Shown: piece by piece, positions 1-4,352 of the stretch
Numbering within the stretch: position 1 is the first letter of the stretch
How the letters are laid out: each line of letters starts with the position of its first letter
Assembly (NCBI GenBank): GCA_020724025.1
Contig: DYHU01000261.1
Span: forward strand, 1-5,278
Source of the DNA: Syntrophorhabdus sp.
Lineage (GTDB): Bacteria > Desulfobacterota > BSN033 > UBA1163
Reading direction: 5' to 3'
DNA: 5,278 nucleotides
Program-made: the position numbers and the translations under genes
Notes under the pieces: model-generated
Told to the model about the DNA's origin: nothing
The model's database searches: none
What the model saw: only the letters and a program-made list of their open reading frames with translations

Positions 1-91
1 ATGTTCGCCTTATATTTCATTGCCCTTCTTCATTACACGCCGATGTCTTATTATGAACCGATAGCAGTCATTTTATAACTTCATAAATTAC

Positions 92-120
92 TTGAATATT
101 TATTTTTAATTATTTAATAT
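92..120 (+). promoter_or_regulatory. candidate sigma-70-type promoter of purF
   Basis: TTGAAT at 92-97 and TAATAT at 115-120 are separated by 17 bases, giving a predicted transcript start near 127 and a leader of about 75 bases before purF. Each hexamer matches the consensus at only four of six positions, and the surrounding sequence is very AT-rich, so chance matches are likely. I see no clear PurR-type operator or riboswitch in the leader. Confidence 0.3.
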
Positions 121-202
121 TGTTCATGTCTTATTAATTCAAAAACATCATAAACGCAATGCCATATTTGCTTTTCAATTGGTAATTGGGAGGTAAACCG
201 AG

Positions 203-1555
203 ATGTGCGGCATCTTTGGTATCTATGATCACCCTGAAGCATCCAATCATACCTATTTAGGCCTCTATGCTCTTCAGCATCGTGGCCAGGAGAGCGCTGG
301 AATTGTCTCGTCCGATGAAAAACAGCTCCATCACTATCGACAGATGGGGCTGGTCTCAGAGGTTTTTTCACGGGATATCCTGAGAAGACTTCCCGGAAGA
401 AGCGCCATAGGCCATGTCCGATATTCCACGACCGGTTCAAGTGAACTCAAGAACGCCCAGCCGTTTTTGGTGGACTATGCGAACGGAATGGTTTCGATCG
501 CCCATAATGGCAATCTGACCAATGCCTTTCTGATCAGGAGCGAACTGGAGTCCAGGGGGTCCATCTTCCAGTCGAATATGGATACAGAGGTCATTGTTCA
601 CCTGATTGCCCGTTCAAAGGAAAAAACATTTGTAGAGCGGACCATCCACGCCCTCAGACAGGTCGAGGGCGCCTACTCCCTGCTCTTTCTCACCGAGAAG
701 GAGATGGTGGCGGCGAGAGATCCCCTCGGTTTCAGGCCGCTCGTCCTCGGCTCTCTCAAGGATTCGCCAGTGGTTGCCTCGGAGACCTGCGCCTTTGACC
801 TCATCGGCGCAAAATTTATCAGAGAGATTGAACCGGGAGAAATCCTCCTCATCAATGGAAAGGGGATCAACTCTTTTAAACCCTTTCCCCGGAAACGGCG
901 TCACCAATGTATCTTTGAATTCATCTATTTCGCCCGTCCGGACAGCTTCATCTTCAACCATAATGTCTACGAAATGAGAAAATCCTTTGGCGCCCAACTT
1001 TCCAAAGAATCACCGGCAGGGGCGGACATGGCCGTCCCTATCCCGGATTCGGGGTTTCCTGCCGCACTGGGTTATGCGGCACAATCCAATCTTCCCCTTG
1101 AGCTCGGGATGATCAGAAACCACTATGTGGGACGGACCTTCATCGAGCCTGATCAGCGAATCCGCCATTTTGGCGTCAAGATAAAACTGAATCCGGTCAG
1201 GGAATTATTGAAGGGAAAGAAGATTGTCATTGTGGATGACTCCATTGTGCGCGCCACAACCAGCCGGAAGATTGTCAGGATGTTTCGAAACGCCGGCGCC
1301 AGGGAAGTCCATGTCCGGATCAGTTCCCCGCCTATCACCGGTCCCTGTTTCTTTGGCATTGATACCCCTAAAAAATCCGAATTGATTGCTTCCTCCCATA
1401 AGGTCAGGGAGATTCAGAAATTTATCCATGCCACTTCTTTAAATTACCTGAGCATCGAGGGATTGAAAAAGTGCGTCAGAGGGGAGGAGGAAAACTTCTG
1501 CTACGCCTGCTTTTCAGGCGAATACCCCTATCCATTCCAGACGAAGTTAGAATAG
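203..1555 (+). CDS. purF: amidophosphoribosyltransferase (glutamine PRPP amidotransferase)
   Basis: PurF makes 5-phosphoribosylamine from PRPP and glutamine, the first committed step of purine synthesis, in the cytoplasm. The 450-residue product is full length. The N-terminal class II glutaminase half starts MCGIFGIYDH, with Cys2 as nucleophile; Arg73 (HVRYST), Asn102-Gly103 (HNGNL) and Asp127 (NMDTEV) form the glutamine site. The C-terminal phosphoribosyltransferase half carries the PRPP loop IVIVDDSIVRATTS at 341-354. Cys236, Cys382, Cys433 and Cys436 (CYAC) match the four ligands of the 4Fe-4S cluster in Bacillus-type PurF. The start is firm: GGGAGGT at 188-194 lies 8 bases upstream, and an in-frame TAA at 194-196 excludes any N-terminal propeptide. 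Met1 must therefore be removed directly to expose Cys2. The gene stands alone on the plus strand and converges with the toxin-antitoxin genes. Confidence 0.97.
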   Translation: MCGIFGIYDHPEASNHTYLGLYALQHRGQESAGIVSSDEKQLHHYRQMGLVSEVFSRDILRRLPGRSAIGHVRYSTTGSSELKNAQPFLVDYANGMVSIAHNGNLTNAFLIRSELESRGSIFQSNMDTEVIVHLIARSKEKTFVERTIHALRQVEGAYSLLFLTEKEMVAARDPLGFRPLVLGSLKDSPVVASETCAFDLIGAKFIREIEPGEILLINGKGINSFKPFPRKRRHQCIFEFIYFARPDSFIFNHNVYEMRKSFGAQLSKESPAGADMAVPIPDSGFPAALGYAAQSNLPLELGMIRNHYVGRTFIEPDQRIRHFGVKIKLNPVRELLKGKKIVIVDDSIVRATTSRKIVRMFRNAGAREVHVRISSPPITGPCFFGIDTPKKSELIASSHKVREIQKFIHATSLNYLSIEGLKKCVRGEEENFCYACFSGEYPYPFQTKLE

Positions 1556-1902
1556 GACTTTTGAACACTCTCATATAGAAAGCCCCCCTGAAAATCTTAT
1601 CTTTTGACAGATACCTCTGGCCAACTATTTTCTGAATGTCCCCTGTTTTTGTCAAAATTCAATCTTTAAGTCTGAGGGACTGTCCTCTTCCAGGGTAGTT
1701 CGTCAATAATCAATTTGCAATCCGTTCGTGGTGAGTATGTCGAACCATGAACGGAACCCCTCGATATATTTCACCCTTCGACAAGCTCAGGGTGAACGGG
1801 GTGCGTAAAGAAGTGTTAGATTCACTACACTAGGGGGGATATTAGAGCTGGTCGTTTTTGTCTTAGAATTTCTGACTGGGAAATAGAAGTCGAAAGGTTT
1901 GG
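1556..1902. other. convergent intergenic region between purF and the toxin gene
   Basis: This 347-base stretch separates the 3' ends of purF (plus strand) and the DUF5615 gene (minus strand). No convincing ORF is seen on either strand. Apart from the two-hairpin repeat described separately, I found no GC-rich stem followed by a T run that would be a canonical intrinsic terminator for either gene. Confidence 0.6.
1722..1799. repeat. REP/BIME-like element made of two opposed hairpins
   Basis: The first hairpin pairs CCGTTCGTGGT (1722-1732) with ACCATGAACGG (1744-1754), an 11-bp stem with one G-T wobble and an 11-base loop. The second pairs TTCACCCT (1770-1777) with AGGGTGAA (1789-1796), an 8-bp stem, also with an 11-base loop, TCGACAAGCTC. 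The complement of the first loop, TCGACATACTC, matches the second loop at 9 of 11 positions, so the two hairpins are inverted copies of one unit. The outer ends CCGTTC and GAACGG also pair. From memory, palindromes with a core like CCCTTCGACAAGCTCAGGG are dispersed intergenic repeats in many bacterial genomes. Its place between convergent genes is typical of REP/BIME elements, which can act in transcript ends. Confidence 0.75.
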
Positions 1903-2289
1903 TCATGGCATTTCATCTACATCGTAACCTTCACCGACATGATGGATTCGGATGCGGTGCTCGTCTACGATCCATAAACGTCCCGCAAGGGGTTCTTTAT
2001 TCAGGTGGTCCATTACTCTGGTGACAACGCGGTGGACCGCTGTCCGTCCCCTTTTGCGTAACCGCAAAACAATCAGGCCGGGATAGTTCTCCGGGGGAAA
2101 CATTAAGATATTCGAAAAGTCCAAATCGAGGGAGAGAAGAACACGGTTCTCGGATCGACACGTGTCGGCTATGTCATGATCGTCACGACCGCGGAGCCCC
2201 TGATCGAATACGGTAAGTGCGTCGTGGCCCTGTCCACGCAATAAATCCGCCACCTCGACATGTAGGCTCTCGTCTACCTTAAAGCGCAT
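1903..2289 (-). CDS. DUF5615 family PIN-like toxin (VapC45-like)
   Basis: Predicted toxin partner of a DUF433/DUF5615 module. DUF5615 proteins have a PIN-like fold and are presumed RNases by comparison with VapC; the target is unknown. From the ATG at 2289 the product has 128 residues. Family features are the opening MRFKVDESLH with Asp6, the GHDALTVFDQGLRGRDDHDI segment at about 21-40, and LLSLDLDF at 51-58, whose Asp55 and Asp57 lie where the family keeps acidic site residues. I prefer this ATG over the TTG one codon earlier because it forms a TGATG junction with the antitoxin stop (2289-2291) and has AGAGGT at 2296-2301, 6 bases upstream. That overlap implies coupled translation. The C-terminal part (about 95-128) is less typical. 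Acid residues appear intact, so the gene looks functional, but activity is inferred. Confidence 0.82.
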   Translation of the reverse strand: MRFKVDESLHVEVADLLRGQGHDALTVFDQGLRGRDDHDIADTCRSENRVLLSLDLDFSNILMFPPENYPGLIVLRLRKRGRTAVHRVVTRVMDHLNKEPLAGRLWIVDEHRIRIHHVGEGYDVDEMP

Positions 2290-2522
2290 CAACGTACCTC
2301 TTGCTCCAATGAGACGTGACGTTCCTCAGCCAGGTCAGCAGCATACGCAATGGCAGCCTGAATATCTTCCTGTGTGACATGGTAACCGCTCATGATCGAT
2401 TCGTAGGATTCCCCTTCGGCCAGGTTGTCAAGAATCACGGAAACCATCACGCGTGTGTTTTTGATGCAGGCTTTGCCGTGGCAGACATTCGGATTGATGC
2501 CAATTCGCTCTCTCCAATTCAT
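2289..2522 (-). CDS. DUF433 family antitoxin (VapB45-like)
   Basis: Predicted antitoxin gene lying directly upstream of the DUF5615 toxin. The 77-residue product has the standard DUF433 pattern: RIGINPNVCHGKACIKNTRV at 6-25, a central helix region VSVILDNLAEGESYESIMSG, and the closing pattern YHVTQEDIQAAIAYAADLAEE. DUF433 proteins are small helical proteins resembling winged or trihelical DNA-binding folds, and Rv2018-type VapB45 is the known example paired with a DUF5615-like toxin. The start is well supported by AGGAGG at 2531-2536, 8 bases before the ATG. Its stop codon overlaps the toxin start. The likely promoter and a 15-bp tandem repeat lie about 65-100 bases upstream, which suggests negative autoregulation. 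Binding to that repeat is inference. Confidence 0.87.
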   Translation of the reverse strand: MNWRERIGINPNVCHGKACIKNTRVMVSVILDNLAEGESYESIMSGYHVTQEDIQAAIAYAADLAEERHVSLEQEVR

Positions 2523-2567
2523 CGTTCAAACCTCCTATTCAAACGTCCAATATACCTTTCATTCTTA

Positions 2568-2948
2568 CTATACCAAAAAAGTGATATTATAACAACTCTT
2601 ATAAGAACAACTCTTATAAGAATATACGAATGTTTTTAAATGACTGAAATAATTATGTTTGGCTCGCCAGATGTGGCGGCTGGCACGATTTTGTTCCCTT
2701 GTCAAGCGGCCGGCCTCCCGCGGAGTCATGACGCCATCTGACCAGGCCTGCTGCCGGTGTGAATCAATCCTTCCCTGCTCTGCTTCAAGGCGCATAAACT
2801 CTCCTGGTGTGATCGAACCGTTATCGACGCCCTGATAGATGCGCACTTGCTGTCTTGCTTCGCGACGGGTAAAAGGACCTGCAAAGGCTGAAGTTACCGT
2901 TCCTATAACTAAAATTCCTACCAACATGACCAACGACATCTTCTTCAT
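2568..2948 (-). CDS. small exported protein with duplicated TP-x-E motif, function unknown
   Basis: From the ATG at 2948 the product has 126 residues. It opens with a signal peptide: MKK, a hydrophobic stretch to about residue 19, then a likely signal peptidase I site AFA-GP after residue 23. The mature part is basic and Gln/Arg-rich and holds a 28-residue duplication: NGSITPGEFMRLEAEQGRI from 43 and DGVMTPREAGRLTREQNRA from 71. Each copy resembles a degenerate half EF-hand loop, but the early calcium-binding acids are missing. I recall short hypothetical proteins of this type, ending near RASRHIxRAKHN, in Gram-negative anaerobes. Residues 100-126 are therefore probably a non-conserved tail, and they contain the tandem repeat of the next operon. 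GGGAGGG at 2956-2962 favours this start; an in-frame ATG at 2969 lacks a well-placed site. A periplasmic or secreted location is expected; the role is unknown. Confidence 0.75.
   Translation of the reverse strand: MKKMSLVMLVGILVIGTVTSAFAGPFTRREARQQVRIYQGVDNGSITPGEFMRLEAEQGRIDSHRQQAWSDGVMTPREAGRLTREQNRASRHIWRAKHNYFSHLKTFVYSYKSCSYKSCYNITFLV
2586..2594 (-). promoter_or_regulatory. candidate extended -10 promoter of the DUF433-DUF5615 operon
   Basis: On the minus strand the sequence reads TGTTATAAT, a perfect TATAAT hexamer with the extended TGn motif. A transcript would start near 2579 and give a leader of about 56 bases before the antitoxin ATG. No good -35 hexamer lies at 16-18 bases, consistent with an extended -10 promoter. 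It falls inside the 3' end of the upstream exported-protein reading frame and overlaps the tandem repeat. Confidence 0.5.
2591..2620. repeat. perfect 15-bp tandem repeat, likely operator
   Basis: AACAACTCTTATAAG occurs twice without a mismatch, at 2591-2605 and 2606-2620. Each unit ends in the 8-bp palindrome CTTATAAG, whose centres are 15 bp apart. The pair covers the region between the candidate -10 and where a -35 would lie for the DUF433-DUF5615 promoter, a natural place for a repressor. It also encodes two pentads, YKSCS and YKSCY, in the tail of the upstream gene, which do not resemble the conserved part of that protein. Confidence 0.6.
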
Positions 2949-2961
2949 TTCTTTTCCCTCC

Positions 2962-2988
2962 CTATTCATTTTTTAATTGAATACTCAT
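2962..2988 (-). CDS. 8-codon upstream ORF (leader peptide MSIQLKNE)
   Basis: A very strong Shine-Dalgarno site, AGGAGGT at 2994-3000, sits 5 bases before ATG at 2988. The frame reads MSIQLKNE and stops at TAG (2962-2964). That stop overlaps the GGGAGGG ribosome-binding site (2956-2962) of the exported-protein gene, so a ribosome finishing here is placed to reinitiate at 2948. The frame differs from the downstream gene. It has no run of one amino acid that would indicate classic attenuation. It may be a coupling device or a remnant of an older start; expression is not shown by sequence alone. Confidence 0.4.
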   Translation of the reverse strand: MSIQLKNE

Positions 2989-3026
2989 GATTCACCTCCT
3001 CTCGTTCTGTTTTGTTTTTAATAAAG

Positions 3027-3042
3027 AGCAATAGATGTGCCA
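3027..3042 (-). promoter_or_regulatory. sigma-54-type (-24/-12) promoter
   Basis: On the minus strand the sequence reads TGGCAC (3037-3042), five bases, then TTGCT (3027-3031). This matches the TGGCAC-N5-TTGCW consensus completely, with GG and GC at the required spacing. Transcription would start near 3016, about 28 bases before the 8-codon ORF and 68 before the exported-protein start. Such promoters need an enhancer-binding activator, which is not encoded in this window. Confidence 0.72.
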
Positions 3043-3083
3043 AATTAGTCAATTAGTCTAATAGTTCGATTAGTCAAATAGTC
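3043..3083. repeat. five short tandem units of about 8 bp (AATTAGTC-like)
   Basis: The units read AATTAGTC, AATTAGTC, TAATAGTTC, GATTAGTC and AAATAGTC. The first two are identical and adjacent; the third has one extra base. The block directly abuts the upstream edge of the sigma-54 motif, so it could affect DNA bending or activator contact, or be a simple microsatellite. Confidence 0.6.
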
Positions 3084-3141
3084 CTTCAAAAACCATTCTA
3101 AGAGTTTAACTTATTGATATCTCAAATATTTTTAAAGAATT

Positions 3142-3170
3142 GATGTTTACATAAGTGAGTTGAAAACATC
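3142..3170. promoter_or_regulatory. inverted repeat at a distance suited to an upstream activator site
   Basis: GATGTTT (3142-3148) and AAACATC (3164-3170) are perfect inverted arms with centres 22 bp apart, about two helical turns. The midpoint is about 140 bases upstream of the predicted sigma-54 transcript start, within the usual range for enhancer-binding proteins. Seven-base arms can arise by chance in AT-rich DNA, so this is tentative. The rest of 3084-3276 is AT-rich with no convincing gene. Confidence 0.25.
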
Positions 3171-3249
3171 CCTACTTCTTAAGAGTTTATCAATTACCAA
3201 TTCCTTTAAAATGAAGATTTAGGAGGGAAAAGTTTGTCGATGGTTGATG

Positions 3250-3272
3250 AAAGGAGAGATAATTTCTCCTTT
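3250..3272 (-). terminator. hairpin downstream of pyrE, possible transcript end
   Basis: AAAGGAGA (3250-3257) pairs with TCTCCTTT (3265-3272) around a 7-base loop, an 8-bp perfect stem. On the minus strand it lies 109 bases after the pyrE stop and four bases after the TGA that closes the in-frame continuation. There is no T run beyond the three T residues inside the stem, so it is at best a weak intrinsic terminator or a 3'-end stabilising structure. Confidence 0.35.
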
Positions 3273-3276
3273 AATT

Positions 3277-3381
3277 TCAATTAGAAAAGGGATTTTCGAC
3301 AATCCTGCCAATTTCCTCGACAAGAATTTCCTGGGATATGATTTTGGGATTGAGGTTGAGAATAATAGCGAGAATTTTATC
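3277..3381 (-). other. 34-codon open continuation of the pyrE frame after its stop
   Basis: Directly after the pyrE TAA (3382-3384) the same frame stays open for 34 codons to TGA at 3277-3279. It starts DKILAIILNLNPKIISQEIL and ends EEIGRIVENPFSN, a composition that looks protein-like rather than random. It may be a former C-terminal extension cut off by a point mutation, or chance in AT-rich DNA. No start codon with a ribosome-binding site precedes it. Standard PyrE proteins do not need it. Confidence 0.3.
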
Positions 3382-4068
3382 TTAAGCAGGTGTGACCTGG
3401 GAAGCCTTATTTTCCCCGTTGATATATTCTTTTACGGTCTCGTGGATCTTATCGCCGATCAAACCAACACTATGGAGCCAGTCCATTGCATCAGATATTT
3501 TAAACAAGACATGGGGTTCAATGCGGGAGGCCCTGAGCCTTTCCCTCCCTCCCTGTTCACGGTCCAGCAGAACAACCAATTCGTTTACCACACCGCCCTG
3601 ATCTCTAACCACTTCCGCCGCTTCAATCACGCTCTCGCCCGTTGTGATGAGATCATCCACGATGAGAACCCGGTCGTTCCTATCCAGAGTGCCCTCGATC
3701 TTCTTTCTGACACCATGTTCCTTCCGCGCCTGGCGGTAGTAAATGAGGGGGATGCCCAACTTCTGGCTGACCATTGTGGCAAATGGAACCCCTGCGGTGG
3801 GCACTCCCAATATCTTATCTATCTTATCCTTGCCGATCTCATTGACGACGATTCTCGTCAGGGAATTGGCGATCCAGTCCATGGTAATCGGGCTGGAGAT
3901 GGTCAGTCTCAAATCGATATAATAGGGGCTTTTCTTTCCAGAGGCCAGGATATAGTCCCCGAATTTAATGGCATCGTTCTTGATTAAGAGGATACCGACC
4001 TGTTTGGTCAGGAAGAGCTTCTCCTCCCCCCAGACCTTCTTCTCAATCTCCTCAATCCCCAGTATCAT
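3382..4068 (-). CDS. pyrE: orotate phosphoribosyltransferase
   Basis: PyrE joins orotate to PRPP to give orotidine 5'-phosphate, the fifth step of pyrimidine synthesis, in the cytoplasm as a dimer. From ATG at 4068 the product has 228 residues, in the family range. Visible features are FGDYILASGKKSPYYIDLRL at 36-55, the substrate segment GVPTAGVPFATMV at 88-100, the flexible catalytic loop region YRQARKEHGV at 111-120, and the PRPP motif RVLIVDDLITTGES at 133-146 with Asp138-Asp139. The start with GGAGGG at 4072-4077 is chosen although its spacing is short. A GTG nine codons earlier (4095) has no ribosome-binding site and would lie upstream of the predicted transcript start. The last residues (about 218-228) are a poorly conserved tail. 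The gene has its own promoter candidate and follows carbamate kinase on the same strand after a structured gap. Confidence 0.95.
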   Translation of the reverse strand: MILGIEEIEKKVWGEEKLFLTKQVGILLIKNDAIKFGDYILASGKKSPYYIDLRLTISSPITMDWIANSLTRIVVNEIGKDKIDKILGVPTAGVPFATMVSQKLGIPLIYYRQARKEHGVRKKIEGTLDRNDRVLIVDDLITTGESVIEAAEVVRDQGGVVNELVVLLDREQGGRERLRASRIEPHVLFKISDAMDWLHSVGLIGDKIHETVKEYINGENKASQVTPA

Positions 4069-4096
4069 AAGCCCTCCAAAACTGTTTGTTACCACT

Positions 4097-4123
4097 TTTA
4101 TACAGATTTTGGACGGATGTCAA
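4097..4123 (-). promoter_or_regulatory. candidate sigma-70-type promoter of pyrE
   Basis: On the minus strand a perfect TTGACA (4118-4123) is followed after 15 bases by TATAAA (4097-4102). The spacing is two bases shorter than ideal; shifting the -10 to TAAAAG would give 17. Transcription would start near 4090, leaving a leader of about 20 bases and supporting ATG at 4068 as the pyrE start. Confidence 0.5.
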
Positions 4124-4163
4124 TAGTGATGATGAATTGCTCAGAAAATAAGGGTTTCGTCTA

Positions 4164-4280
4164 ACGGGTATGGTAAGGAAGCCCGTATCGTTAATAAAAG
4201 GCTACGTTTATCGTCTCTTAATTCTTTCCACGTAACCTTAACCAGTAATCGAAACGGGCTTCGTCACCCTAACCTTAACC
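4164..4280. repeat. nested imperfect inverted repeats in the carbamate kinase-pyrE gap
   Basis: GAAGCCCGT (4178-4186) and ACGGGCTTC (4254-4262) are perfect 9-base inverted arms inside a longer match of 12 of 14 bases (GGAAGCCCGTATCG against CGAAACGGGCTTCG). ACGGGT at 4164-4169 can instead pair with GCCCGT at 4181-4186, so two alternative folds exist. TAACCTTAACC also occurs twice directly, at 4233-4243 and 4270-4280. The element lies just upstream of the pyrE promoter. It may be a decayed small repeat element or a regulatory RNA structure; I do not recognise a known riboswitch. Confidence 0.45.
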
Positions 4281-4314
4281 CAAGCACCCGGAATATTTTC
4301 ATTGTTGGAGCCTG

Positions 4315-4330
4315 TCCCGTATAAACGGGA
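4315..4330 (-). terminator. GC-rich hairpin just after carbamate kinase
   Basis: TCCCGT (4315-4320) pairs perfectly with ACGGGA (4325-4330) around the four-base loop ATAA. On the minus strand it begins 22 bases after the carbamate kinase stop. No T run follows, so it is not a canonical intrinsic terminator, but the position suits a transcript 3' end. It shares the ACGGG/CCCGT core with the inverted repeats further along the gap. Confidence 0.35.
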
Positions 4331-4352
4331 GGTGACGCTCTGTCATGAAAGA

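Noticed and set aside
1..78. 25-codon hydrophobic plus-strand frame starting ATG at the first base of the window
   Set aside because: It may be the end of a gene cut by the window, but nothing in it is recognisable and no ribosome-binding site can be seen.
177..188. 12-base string AATTGGTAATTG before purF, repeated on the minus strand at 3191-3202
   Set aside because: A shared 12-mer is expected about once by chance in a window this size, more so in AT-rich DNA; no common context supports a regulatory site.
614..997. Minus-strand frame inside purF
   Set aside because: It is antisense to a fully supported enzyme gene and has no ribosome-binding site or family signature.
3043..3083. Possible CRISPR-like array
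   Set aside because: Units are about 8 bp with no spacers and no cas genes nearby, so it is a simple tandem repeat.
3234..3284. Plus-strand mini-ORF starting TTG at 3234 or ATG at 3240 after AGGAGGG (3221-3227), ending MVDERRDNFSFNFN
   Set aside because: Only 14-16 codons, no recognisable family or partner gene, and it lies over the hairpin; the ribosome-binding site may be chance in purine-rich DNA.
3244..3987. Long plus-strand reading frame of 247 codons opposite pyrE
   Set aside because: It is antisense to a clear, motif-complete pyrE and its translation resembles no family; length alone reflects codon bias of the opposite strand.
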